64,000 nt of DNA from Arsenophonus melophagi (GTDB lineage Bacteria > Pseudomonadota > Gammaproteobacteria > Enterobacterales > Enterobacteriaceae): assembly GCA_032378655.1 (NCBI GenBank), contig JAVYJS010000004.1, positions 32,306 through 96,305 on the forward strand, read 5' to 3'. The first letter of the stretch is position 1; each line of letters begins with the position of its first letter. Below the pieces are notes generated by a model. The model saw only the letters and a program-made list of their open reading frames with translations. It was not told the DNA's origin and ran no database searches. Positions 30,069 through 38,777 of the stretch are shown here, one piece after another. The position numbers and the translations under genes were made by a program.

Positions 30069-31520
30069 ATGAGTTTAAAATCTGTTAGTGAATATTTACT
30101 AACATTAAATGATCTTAATTATCAGCATCTAGAAGATATCTTAACGTCACTCGCAGAGCGAGAATTAGATTATGCTGATCTCTATTTTCAATCGAGTTGT
30201 CATGAAGCATGGGAGTTAGAAGATGGCATTATAAAAAAAGGGTCTTACAATATTGATCAGGGTGTAGGTATTCGCGCTATTCGCCAAGATAAAACTGGGT
30301 TTGCTTATACTGATCAGATGACTTTACAGGCATTGAAGCAAAGTGCTGATGCTGCTCGCAACATTGTAAATCAAAGAGGAAAAACAAAAATATGCTTAAT
30401 CAAGCAAGTCGATTTTCAAAAGTTATATTCTGCAATTAATCCTCTTCAAACCATAACCCCAGAAGATAAAATAGCTTTGTTGAGGCGCGTTGATCAAGTT
30501 AGCAGAGACGAAGATCATCGTGTTCAAAAGGTTGATGTTATACTATCTGGATTGTATGAGCAGATTCTGGTCGTAGCAACGGATGGTACGTTAGCGGCTG
30601 ATATTCGCCCACTAGTACGTTTATCTGTTAGTGTTTTAGTTGAACATGATGGAAAACGTGAGTGTGCGAGTAGTGGCGGTGGTGGTCGTTACGATTACCA
30701 GTATTTTTTTGAAAAAGTACCAGGACAAGAAGAAGTTTTGGCAGAATATTATGCACGTGAAGCTGTACGAATAGCATTGGTTAATTTACAAGCAATTCCT
30801 GCGCCTGCAGGAAATTATCCTGTAGTGCTAGGTGCGGGTTGGCCTGGTATTTTATTACATGAAGCAGTCGGCCATGGCCTTGAAGGTGATTTTAATCGCC
30901 GTGGAACATCAGTTTTTACTGGGAAAATCGGTCAACAAGTCGCTTCGCCACTATGTACTGTAGTTGATGATGCGACGCTAGTCGGATGCAGAGGATCCTT
31001 AGCTATTGATGATGAAGGTGTTCCGGGTCAATATAATATTTTGATTGAAAATGGTATTTTAAAAGGTTATATGCAAGATAAAATGAACGCTCGCTTAATG
31101 GGTGTTTCGCCAACTGGCAATGGTCGTCGTGAATCGTATGCACATTTACCCATGCCTCGAATGACGAATACTTATATGTTAGCAGGAAAATCAACACCTG
31201 AAGAGATCATAACTAGCGTAGAGCAAGGAATTTATGCACCTAATTTTTCTGGCGGACAAGTGGATATTACTTCAGGTAAATTTGTTTTTTCAACTGCGGA
31301 AGCTTATTTAATCGAAAAAGGGAAGATCACAAAGCCGATAAAAGGCGCAACATTAATTGGTGCTGGGAAAGAAACAATGCAGCAGATTTCAATGGTTGGC
31401 AATGATCTTAAACTTGATAGCGGAATTGGAATTTGTGGTAAAGAAGGGCAAAGTATTCCTGTTGGGGTTGGGCAACCAACATTAAAGCTTGATAGTATGA
31501 CGGTAGGTGGCACATCTTAG
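30069..31520 (+). CDS. tldD: Metalloprotease TldD
   Basis: TldD is the zinc-binding subunit of the TldD/TldE heterodimer, a protease that unfolds and cleaves small peptides and proteins. In E. coli it matures microcin B17 and degrades the antitoxin CcdA. The 483 residues (481 in E. coli) are very conserved. The metal motif HEAVGHGLEGD is at about residue 264, and the second zinc ligand region near CGKEGQ is present. A GGAAGAG site precedes the ATG. The partner gene tldE follows 388 bp downstream. Confidence 0.96.
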   Translation: MSLKSVSEYLLTLNDLNYQHLEDILTSLAERELDYADLYFQSSCHEAWELEDGIIKKGSYNIDQGVGIRAIRQDKTGFAYTDQMTLQALKQSADAARNIVNQRGKTKICLIKQVDFQKLYSAINPLQTITPEDKIALLRRVDQVSRDEDHRVQKVDVILSGLYEQILVVATDGTLAADIRPLVRLSVSVLVEHDGKRECASSGGGGRYDYQYFFEKVPGQEEVLAEYYAREAVRIALVNLQAIPAPAGNYPVVLGAGWPGILLHEAVGHGLEGDFNRRGTSVFTGKIGQQVASPLCTVVDDATLVGCRGSLAIDDEGVPGQYNILIENGILKGYMQDKMNARLMGVSPTGNGRRESYAHLPMPRMTNTYMLAGKSTPEEIITSVEQGIYAPNFSGGQVDITSGKFVFSTAEAYLIEKGKITKPIKGATLIGAGKETMQQISMVGNDLKLDSGIGICGKEGQSIPVGVGQPTLKLDSMTVGGTS

Positions 31521-31908
31521 TAAGATTTTGCATGAGTTTTTAATAAAAACTTATAAATTAAGAAAATAGCTTGAAAACAAGCTACATACAGAGCGTAAAT
31601 ATTGTTATGCTTTGGCTTAATTTTACTTTTACCGATCTAAATGATTTCGATCAGGATCGAAATCATTTAGATCGGTAAACCTCTGTATTTATTAAGAAAG
31701 TTATTTTGTGCTTCCCTACTTTCCCTAACTTTTTAGGATAGCACACGATGATTTATATATAATCTGGCATCTAATGTATTATTATTAACTTATCGAGATT
31801 AATATCATCGATATAGATGCTATAGCGATAGCATGATAGAGAATCATATTATTTCTGCTGCAAATAAAAAATTTTTAATTTAATTTTCTATTTTTTTGGA
31901 TAACATTG
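31521..31908. other. Gap between tldD and tldE
   Basis: Contains a small hairpin (31568-31587), a 25-bp-arm inverted repeat and a possible yjgA trace. On the minus strand near 31835 the frame IDDINLDKLIII resembles YjgA GDDIEDEDDEII. That fits yjgA, which diverges from tldE in E. coli. The trace is short and uncertain. Confidence 0.5.
31628..31679. repeat. Inverted repeat, 25-bp perfect arms
   Basis: Arms 31628-31652 and 31655-31679 with only AG between them. It begins 108 bp after the tldD stop and contains GATC and CGATC sites. There is no T-tract after it. Confidence 0.96.
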
Positions 31909-33246
31909 ATGAGTGTGATAGATCAGGTTTTATTAGAACGTAAACAATTAGAAGAAACAGTTGCATATGCATTATCTTATACTAAAACCTGTTGTGATGA
32001 AGCTGAGGTAGCTATTCATAAATCAAAAGGTATTTGTGTAAGTACCAGATTTGGAAAAACTGAAAATATTGAATTTAATAATGATGGTTCTCTGAGTATT
32101 ACAGTGTATCATAAGCAAAGAAAAGGTAGCGCTTCATCCAGTAATTTACACATAGAAACTATCAAGAGTACAGTACAAGCTGCTATTGATATTGCGCAGT
32201 ATACTTCAGAAGACCCTTGTGCTGGTTTAGCAGATGTGGAACTTTTAGCTTACCAACCACCTGATTTAAAACTCTTTTATCCCTTTAAGATTGATATTGA
32301 AAAGGCAATTAAATTGGCAAGTCAAGCAGAAATATCTGCTTTCAATACAGATACTAGGATTACACATACAGACGGAGTAAGCTTTAGCAGTCATTATGGT
32401 ATCAGAGTGTTTGGTAATACTCATGGAATGTTACAGAGTTATTGCTCCAGCCAGCATTCAATATCTGCTTGTGTAATTGCACAAGAAAATGATGGGATGG
32501 AACGTGATTATGCCTATAGTATTGCACGCCGAATCGAGGATTTACAATCACCACAATTAGTGGGACAAGAGGCCGCTCATAGAGCGGTAGCCCGACTTTC
32601 TCCTCGTAAGTTATCGACAATGAAGACACCTGTAATTTTTTCTGCTGAGGTCGCAAGCAGTTTCTTTAGTCATCTTGTAGCCGCGATTAGCGGAAAAAAT
32701 ATTTATCGTCGATCTTCTTGTCTATTAGGCTATCTTGGAAAACAAATTTTCCCTAGCTGGTTAAATATTAAGGAAAACCCTCATACCCTTGGAGGGCTTG
32801 CTTCATCTCCATTTGATAATGAAGGTGTGAATACAACTCCACGTAATATTATTGAAGAAGGAATATTAAAAACTTGGTTACTTACTACTTACGAAGCACG
32901 TAAGCTTGGATTGCAAAGTACTGGTCACGCTGGGGGTATTTATAACTGGTATGTTACTGATCAAGCAGTAGACTTTATTTCTTTATTAAAAAAAATGGGA
33001 ACTGGATTGCTTGTTACTGAATTGATAGGACAAGGAGTTAGTATAGTGACTGGGGATTATTCTCGAGGAGCAGCTGGTTTTTGGGTCGACAACGGAGTTA
33101 TACAATATCCTGTTAGTAAAATTACTATTGCTGGTAATTTAAAACAGATGTGGGCTAATATTGTAACAATAGCCAATGATATTGAAACGCGCACTAATAT
33201 TCAATGTGGTTCAGTATTTTTGTCAGAAATGCAAATAGCTGGTTAG
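31909..33246 (+). CDS. tldE: Metalloprotease subunit TldE (PmbA)
   Basis: TldE pairs with TldD; it has the same fold but lacks the zinc motif. The ATG at 31909 gives 445 residues (E. coli 450). The frame begins one codon earlier at a TTG. Conserved segments include ENIEFNNDGSLSITVYHK, STGHAGGIYNW and VTGDYSRGAAGFWV. In E. coli tldE is far from tldD, so their closeness here reflects a different ancestral order. Confidence 0.95.
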   Translation: MSVIDQVLLERKQLEETVAYALSYTKTCCDEAEVAIHKSKGICVSTRFGKTENIEFNNDGSLSITVYHKQRKGSASSSNLHIETIKSTVQAAIDIAQYTSEDPCAGLADVELLAYQPPDLKLFYPFKIDIEKAIKLASQAEISAFNTDTRITHTDGVSFSSHYGIRVFGNTHGMLQSYCSSQHSISACVIAQENDGMERDYAYSIARRIEDLQSPQLVGQEAAHRAVARLSPRKLSTMKTPVIFSAEVASSFFSHLVAAISGKNIYRRSSCLLGYLGKQIFPSWLNIKENPHTLGGLASSPFDNEGVNTTPRNIIEEGILKTWLLTTYEARKLGLQSTGHAGGIYNWYVTDQAVDFISLLKKMGTGLLVTELIGQGVSIVTGDYSRGAAGFWVDNGVIQYPVSKITIAGNLKQMWANIVTIANDIETRTNIQCGSVFLSEMQIAG

Positions 33247-33707
33247 TAACCTTAATAACTATTAATAAGGTATTCTAGAAGAATCATAGATGAATTAAAG
33301 CAAATCTCTTCTAGAATGAGAAGAGATTTAATCGTATCCATAACTATTTTCTATGCGATAGAATCAGTTACTATCTAAAAAAGTGCTTTGGCACTTAAGT
33401 TAAGGTAACATGAATGTAGTGTACATTGTATAGAATACTAGTAAGTTAGCTTCCAGTATTTTCTTACACGATCAATTATTATTGGGAGCATTTTCCCTAT
33501 ATATATCAATCACTACAGAGCAGATATAGATCTCTTGCTACATCTAGCTTAAAAGTGCTAGAGATGATTTGTTTTAATTTAGATAAACTAAAAATTTGTC
33601 TAGTTCTTTAGATTCATATGATTAGATTGATTAAAGTTATTATTTTAGACTGACGTTTTATGTCACTGTTAGTGTTTATAAAAAATAAAATGTGTGATAA
33701 ACAAGGA
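33247..33707. other. Gap between tldE and rapZ
   Basis: Convergent gap containing the likely ptsO remnant and a 10-bp-arm hairpin (33302-33329). Confidence 0.6.
33400..33666 (-). pseudogene. ptsO: Probable ptsO (NPr) remnant
   Basis: ptsO follows rapZ in E. coli, and a GTG at 33666 sits just after the rapZ stop. It opens a decayed frame with IKRQSKIIT against NPr TVKQTVEIT. Further on, RSISAL**L against NSVIALLML falls within a few bases of the expected distance. Frameshifts and several stops are present and the match is weak in between. NPr is the phosphate donor to the product of ptsN. Confidence 0.4.
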
Positions 33708-34562
33708 TTACAGTTTTCTTTTTTCTAATGTTCGATGACGTAACTGAATATTTTTTCCTCTAGAACGAAAATAATCAGCTAAGTGCTCAGCAACATATAC
33801 TGAACGATGTTTACCTCCGGTACAACCAATTGCAATTGTCAAATAGCTACGGTTGTTTGATTCTAACATTGGCATCCATAGTTCAAGATAACTACGTGTT
33901 TGATAAATAAAATTATGTGTTTCTGTATGCCGCTCAAGAAAGGAGGCAACTGGAAGGTCAAGGCCTGTCATAGGACGTAGTTTAGGATCCCAGTGTGGAT
34001 TAGGTAAAAAACGTACATCAAATACATAATCTGCATCGATTGGAATACCATGTTTAAAACCAAAGGATTCGAACACTATAGTTAATTCACGTTCTCGTTT
34101 ACCTAATAAACGTGCTCTTAACATTTCACCTAATTCATGCACTGACATGGCAGAAGTATCTATAATTAAATCCGCTCGTAAGCGCAAGGGTTCTAATAAA
34201 TCATTTTCTTTATTAATCGCATGTTCTAATGATAATTTTTTGCTAGAGAGCGGGTGTAAACGACGTGTGTCGCTATATCTTCGTATCAGTACATTACGAT
34301 CTGCATCAAGAAAAAGTAATTGCGGTAAAAAATTGTCGGGTAGATTTTTTAGTGCTTTATCGAACATAGCAGGATCAGTTGGCATATTGCGAACATCAAT
34401 ACTTATAGCAGCTGAAGTATTTTGTGCAGCTAGCGTATTTGCTAATGCTGGTAATAAAATAACGGGTAGATTGTCAACACAATAAAAACCCATATCTTCA
34501 AGTGCTCGTAGAGCAACAGATTTACCTGATCCAGAACGGCCACTAACTATCATCAGTACCAT
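33708..34562 (-). CDS. rapZ: RNase adapter protein RapZ
   Basis: RapZ binds small RNA GlmZ and hands it to RNase E, thereby controlling glucosamine-6-phosphate synthase. The 284 residues equal the E. coli length. Walker A GRSGSGKS is at 8-15, the C-terminal domain carries the GCTGGKHRSVYVAE motif, and the basic RNA-binding tail RHRTLEKRK is intact. It follows ptsN by 72 bp. Whether GlmZ/GlmY still exist cannot be judged from this window. Confidence 0.95.
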   Translation of the reverse strand: MVLMIVSGRSGSGKSVALRALEDMGFYCVDNLPVILLPALANTLAAQNTSAAISIDVRNMPTDPAMFDKALKNLPDNFLPQLLFLDADRNVLIRRYSDTRRLHPLSSKKLSLEHAINKENDLLEPLRLRADLIIDTSAMSVHELGEMLRARLLGKRERELTIVFESFGFKHGIPIDADYVFDVRFLPNPHWDPKLRPMTGLDLPVASFLERHTETHNFIYQTRSYLELWMPMLESNNRSYLTIAIGCTGGKHRSVYVAEHLADYFRSRGKNIQLRHRTLEKRKL

Positions 34563-34634
34563 GAATAATATCCCTTATATTGATGTACAATAAAAAATGA
34601 TTATTTTTAGCATGGACTTTTCATTCGTTATTTA

Positions 34635-35114
34635 CTATTTAGTAATCAGTTGATAGAGTTCTTCAGGATTTTTTGCAGCTCGTAAATGACGACATAAGTT
34701 TTTGTCAGAAAGCCGTTTGGCAATTACAGACAACGTATGTAAATGTGCTGCATATTGCTCTGAAGGAACTAATAGTGCAAACAGCAAATCAACAGATTGA
34801 TTGTCAATGGCGCCAAAAGCGATAGGTTTAGCTAACTGTAAGAATACACCCACTGTTTCTGATGAATGACAGTTATGTAATGTTCCGTGAGGTATTGCAA
34901 TACCTCCACCAATAGCGGTTGTACCAACTTTTTCACGGGTTAGTAATGAATCAAAAACAATATTTTCAGGCACATTGAGTGCAATAGAAGCTATTTCACT
35001 AATAATTTCTAGTGCTCGTTTCTTACTCGTACACTGTACATTATTGAGTGTACAGGACGGTGTTAACATAGAGCTAAATGATATTTTTTTTTCACTATTC
35101 ATTGGATTGTTCAC
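34635..35114 (-). CDS. ptsN: Nitrogen PTS protein EIIA-Ntr
   Basis: PtsN is the end phosphoacceptor of the nitrogen PTS and regulates potassium transport and other processes by its phosphorylation state. The 159 residues (163 in E. coli) include the phosphorylated His76 in IAIPHG. The upstream neighbours hpf and rpoN and the downstream donor gene ptsO have decayed. It may therefore work unphosphorylated or be fed by another PTS protein; this is inference. Confidence 0.94.
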   Translation of the reverse strand: MNNPMNSEKKISFSSMLTPSCTLNNVQCTSKKRALEIISEIASIALNVPENIVFDSLLTREKVGTTAIGGGIAIPHGTLHNCHSSETVGVFLQLAKPIAFGAIDNQSVDLLFALLVPSEQYAAHLHTLSVIAKRLSDKNLCRHLRAAKNPEELYQLITK

Positions 35115-35129
35115 TTAGGGAAATTATAT

Positions 35130-35430
35130 AAGATACGGATCATCAATATTCGATATGAGAGATGCGAGTATCAATAATCTATATTTAGCTCAATAACCCC
35201 ATTAATGTTTAACAATAAAATTAATGTTTTCATTTCCTGATATCTTTAAAGTTAACATGACATATCCCTTTCAGGGTATAATAGCAGCATACTTGTTATC
35301 GTTGAAAAGAAGTATGGAGTGCTACTCGCTTAAATTTTCTTGTTACTTCAGTAATCTAATTAAATTTCTATACTTCTCATAGTATATGGATGCTACTGAT
35401 ATTGGTTATAGTATGATTTAAATTTTATAT
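35130..35430 (-). pseudogene. hpf: hpf (ribosome hibernation promoting factor) remnant
   Basis: After a TTGAGGAG site at about 35440 the frame runs through successive matches to Hpf in order. These are LNHT (LNIT), EVTRKF (EFVTAKF), FQR*QV..LK (FDRINQV..LK), CHVNFKDI (LHVNGGEI) and VIELNIDY*YSHL (AIDGLIDKLARQL). There are stops, frameshifts and a deletion of about ten codons. Position between rpoN and ptsN is ancestral. The protein that dimerises idle ribosomes is therefore absent from this locus. Confidence 0.72.
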
Positions 35431-35867
35431 AAATCTCCTCAACAGTTGAGAGTAAAATTGCAATAAACTGATTATTTTTAAAATTGAAAATTTTATAGTG
35501 TCTTCATGCTTAGTTTCATTTTGATTAGTTTTTCTGTTATAATGTCAATCTGAATTGATAATAGAAACCTTAGTATTTATCAATTTTTAGTAACGTGATT
35601 AAAATGCTTGTAACCAAAATACTGATTTAAATTCGTTTCTTAATCTTTTGTTATAGTCAGTGTTCAATAGAGAATATAAGTAATAGAATGCGCTAACATT
35701 TTCTTTTCCTTTTTATAAAAGTTTTAAATGACTAAAATTATTCTAGATCAAATATTTATTGAGTTATGGAGTTATAGGGCTATTGTACAATCTAATGTAA
35801 GAATAGAAAATTGTCGATTGGTGTAATTCAAATCTGGTAAACGATACCAACTAGTGACGTGATGTTA

Positions 35868-35894
35868 TATACTCTTCATAACATGAAGAGTATA
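35868..35894. repeat. Inverted repeat, 12-bp perfect arms
   Basis: Arms 35868-35879 and 35883-35894 around AAC, inside the rpoN remnant. Confidence 0.9.
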
Positions 35895-36137
35895 GTTGAT
35901 TTTTAACAATACATTGAGTACTTGATACAAGTATCAATCATAACCTGATAATTCTTGCTGCACCATGTTATTTTGTATCAGTCAGATATAGCTGAATTCG
36001 TTGCTCTATGCACTGTTAGTGATACTGAATGGAGCAATGGAGCACAAAGTATTGATAGAAGTGTGATATGTATTGATTTTTAATCGCAGATTATTTTAAC
36101 CTATATAAGGTTATGTTTACCAAGTTACATAGTAACT

Positions 36138-36192
36138 ATTTACTTAGAGCTCCAATAAAAACGATAGTTTTTTATTGGAGCTCTAAGTAAAT
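36138..36192. repeat. Inverted repeat, 24-bp perfect arms
   Basis: Arms 36138-36161 and 36169-36192 with a 7-base loop, inside the rpoN remnant. Confidence 0.96.
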
Positions 36193-36277
36193 TTTAAAGG
36201 ATTTTCTTAAAAATACTAAAGTGTTTGTAAATCTCCACGTGTTTTGGAGAGAAAAGAGAGAAAAACAAACTTGTTAC

Positions 36278-36327
36278 AATTATTGCTCAAGCTGTAACTT
36301 TATCAAGTGATAGCTTGAGCAATAATT
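36278..36327. repeat. Inverted repeat, 16-bp perfect arms, 18-base loop
   Basis: Arms 36278-36293 and 36312-36327, inside the rpoN remnant. Confidence 0.93.
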
Positions 36328-36624
36328 TTCTTTCTGTAAAGATTGCCTTTAAGGCAATATCTTAAGCATTACATTTATTCAAGAATGAAATAATATCTAT
36401 TTCTTCTTGTTTTCATCATTAAAATTTGGTGTTTTAATTTCTGTTTGTAAAGGCTTACATATTCAATTCATGTATTGGTTTCAAGCTTTGTTTTATATTT
36501 CATGCTGCACTTAATAATATTAAAGTGGCAACTATAAATAATGTATACTGATTATAGTTTTGGTGTCATCTCTAATTGTTGATTGAATTTTATTTATAAA
36601 ATCTATTTCATAAACTTATTTTTG

Positions 36625-36672
36625 GTTTTCGCCTCTAGCCATAACTTTATTGTTATGGCTAGAGGCGAAAAC
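36625..36672. repeat. 21-bp inverted repeat overlapping the lptB stop codon
   Basis: Arms 36625-36645 and 36652-36672 are perfect, with a 6-base loop. The right arm contains the last four codons and stop of lptB, and the left arm lies in the short spacer before the rpoN remnant. It could terminate or stabilise the lptABC mRNA; there is no T-tract. Confidence 0.95.
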
Positions 36673-37384
36673 TTTCTCCTAAATAGACACGTTTTACTTG
36701 CTCATTGTTTAAAATTGCTTCAGGTGCTCCATGAGCGATAAGATGACCTTGGCTGACAATATAAGCATGTTCACAGACATCTAATGTTTCTCTTACATTA
36801 TGATCAGTTATTAATATACCTAAACCATAATTTCTTAAATGTTGGATTATTTTTTTTATATCTAATACAGAAATTGGATCAACACCAGCAAAAGGTTCAT
36901 CTAAAAGAATAAATTTAGGATTAGCTGCCAATGCACGTGCTATTTCCACTCGACGACGCTCACCCCCAGAAAGTGATTGACCAAGATCATTTTTTAAATG
37001 AGTAATATTAAATTCTTTCATCAATTCTTCAGCACGTTGTTGTCTTTCCTTATAAGTTAAGGTTTTACGAATTTCTAATACTGCCATAAGATTATCATAA
37101 ACATTTAATCGACGAAATATTGAAGATTCTTGCGGTAAGTAGCCTATTCCTTTACGAGCGCGTTCATGCAGCGGCAGTATACTAATATCTGTATTATCAA
37201 TAGTAATTTTCCCAGTATCACAAGTAACAATACCAACCACCATATAAAAAGTTGTTGTTTTACCAGCACCGTTTGGCCCAAGTAAACCAACGATTTCGCC
37301 TGAACTAACTTCTAAGCTAACATCTTTAACAACCTTACGGGTTTTGTATGTTTTTGCTAAATTTTTTGCGAGTAATGTAGCCAT
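36659..37384 (-). CDS. lptB: LPS export ABC transporter ATP-binding protein LptB
   Basis: LptB powers extraction of LPS from the inner membrane with LptFG. The 241 residues equal the E. coli length. Walker A GPNGAGKTT, Q-loop, signature LSGGERRRVEIARAL, Walker B FILLDEPFAGVDP and the switch His are intact. It follows lptA by 6 bp. Its stop codon is part of a long inverted repeat. Confidence 0.96.
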   Translation of the reverse strand: MATLLAKNLAKTYKTRKVVKDVSLEVSSGEIVGLLGPNGAGKTTTFYMVVGIVTCDTGKITIDNTDISILPLHERARKGIGYLPQESSIFRRLNVYDNLMAVLEIRKTLTYKERQQRAEELMKEFNITHLKNDLGQSLSGGERRRVEIARALAANPKFILLDEPFAGVDPISVLDIKKIIQHLRNYGLGILITDHNVRETLDVCEHAYIVSQGHLIAHGAPEAILNNEQVKRVYLGESFRL

Positions 37385-37390
37385 GCTTGA

Positions 37391-37939
37391 TTATTTATTC
37401 TCACCATGCTTTTTAATTTCGATACTATGGACTTTTTCTTGTAATTGTGAAGGTAAAAGTACGGTTTTTACTAGATTCCCTGGATCACTAAAGGCTTCCA
37501 TTTGTTGAGTTGGAACTAAATAAGTAATGGTATCACCTTGAATATTGCTATCTAGTTGTTCAAGATAAGCATGACCCATCAAAATAATCAGTTCTTTTTC
37601 CATTTCATAACGTATTTTATCACTATGACCTTTGATCAGTTTACCATCATCTTGTAATTGATTAAAAGCCACTGGAGTACCATAAGCTTCGACAACCATC
37701 TTTTTGGAATCACCGTTTGGACAAACGACAACAACTTTATCAGCCAGAACATTTATAGGACCATGTTTTATAACAACATTTTTTATAAAAATAGTAATAT
37801 GATTTTTTAAATCAAGTAATTGTTTAACTGATTCAATTAAAATTGGATGTTCAGAATCACTTTTTAATGCCATGCCTGGAAGACTCAAAATCAGTATTGA
37901 GCTAGTTAATGTTAACTTAAGGAAGATTTTTTTAATCAT
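37391..37939 (-). CDS. lptA: Periplasmic LPS-binding protein LptA
   Basis: LptA forms the periplasmic bridge that carries LPS to the outer membrane. The ATG at 37939 overlaps the lptC stop by 8 bases (ATGATTAA) and gives 182 residues (185 in E. coli). A signal peptide (MIKKIFLKL, hydrophobic core, MALK cleavage region) is followed by the OstA-type beta-jellyroll with HPILIES at its start. The open frame extends upstream within lptC, but that is not the start. Confidence 0.94.
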   Translation of the reverse strand: MIKKIFLKLTLTSSILILSLPGMALKSDSEHPILIESVKQLLDLKNHITIFIKNVVIKHGPINVLADKVVVVCPNGDSKKMVVEAYGTPVAFNQLQDDGKLIKGHSDKIRYEMEKELIILMGHAYLEQLDSNIQGDTITYLVPTQQMEAFSDPGNLVKTVLLPSQLQEKVHSIEIKKHGENK

Positions 37940-38537
37940 TATTAAAAACTTGATTTTCTTTAAAGGCAAGTTGTTTCTTGGGTATTTTATAATAAGTCTT
38001 AACATTTTCAATTAATTCTATACTATGAGTTTTCATATTACCTTGCATTTGCATACCTACTGATCTGAAACCAAGACCAATTATCGTGACTTTTTTATTA
38101 CACGAAACATCTTGCGTCATTAAGTTAATGATAGCATTTTCAGTCAAAATTTGTTGTAAATCTGAAGTTGGATTCAAGTTGTTTACTTGAACATTAGCAT
38201 GCAAATAAAGCATGTTATCATTGGTCAATGTAGCGCTCTTGGCACATATTCTCCAAGAAGGAATACTTTTTGTATCGTATCTTGTTAAGACTGGGTTAAT
38301 AAAAAAACTGCTTTTATTACTTGAAAAGTACTGTGTCTCATCCGTTATTAGCTTATAAGCTAATTTTCCCATTGGATCATAGACATGAGTTACAGCATGG
38401 CCTATTTGATAATTTGATTGATTGTTATTAATCATAGTAGGTAATTTTTGTTGATGAAAATCAACTAAATTCCAGCCAATAAGCGCTAACACCATAATGA
38501 TTAATATAATATTAAACCAAAACTTACATGCACTCAT
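37932..38537 (-). CDS. lptC: LPS export protein LptC
   Basis: LptC is a bitopic inner-membrane protein that passes LPS from LptB2FG to LptA. The 201 residues (191 in E. coli) have one N-terminal membrane helix (about 9-26) and the jellyroll domain with ATLTNDNMLYLHANVQVN and NAIINLMTQDV. The C-terminus is about ten residues longer than in E. coli. Coupled to lptA. The gene kdsC, normally just upstream, is missing. Confidence 0.93.
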   Translation of the reverse strand: MSACKFWFNIILIIMVLALIGWNLVDFHQQKLPTMINNNQSNYQIGHAVTHVYDPMGKLAYKLITDETQYFSSNKSSFFINPVLTRYDTKSIPSWRICAKSATLTNDNMLYLHANVQVNNLNPTSDLQQILTENAIINLMTQDVSCNKKVTIIGLGFRSVGMQMQGNMKTHSIELIENVKTYYKIPKKQLAFKENQVFNND

Positions 38538-38777
38538 TTTTTTATTTTATTGCTAGCAAATCATTGTTATTTTGTAACTTGTTTTTAGCAAATAGAATTA
38601 GATTGGATAGTCGTATTGATCTCTTGATCCTCTGAGTTGAGAGTTAGTATGTATGATTTGCTTAATATACTTACTGAATATCATACAATATGATAGACTA
38701 ACCATGTTATTTTTTTATCAATATACAATGCGTTGTTATGTCAGTGTGATTGTTCTAATTTCTAATTATTAAAATAG

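Larger units (their letters stand above)
35470..36611 (-). pseudogene. rpoN: rpoN (sigma-54) remnant
   Basis: The start is clear. At 36611, 48 bp after the lptB stop, the frame reads MK*IL*IKFNQQLEMTPKL against E. coli MKQGLQLRLSQQLAMTPQL. Near the other end, about 35550, NRKT resembles ARRT of the RpoN box. In between I could not follow it; it is about 300 bp shorter than the gene. Loss of sigma-54 removes nitrogen-stress and phage-shock type promoters. Confidence 0.75.
35115..36658. other. Gene graveyard between ptsN and lptB
   Basis: Holds the remnants of hpf and rpoN in their ancestral order and strand, listed separately. Three inverted repeats (35868, 36138, 36278) lie inside the former rpoN. 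Confidence 0.85.
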
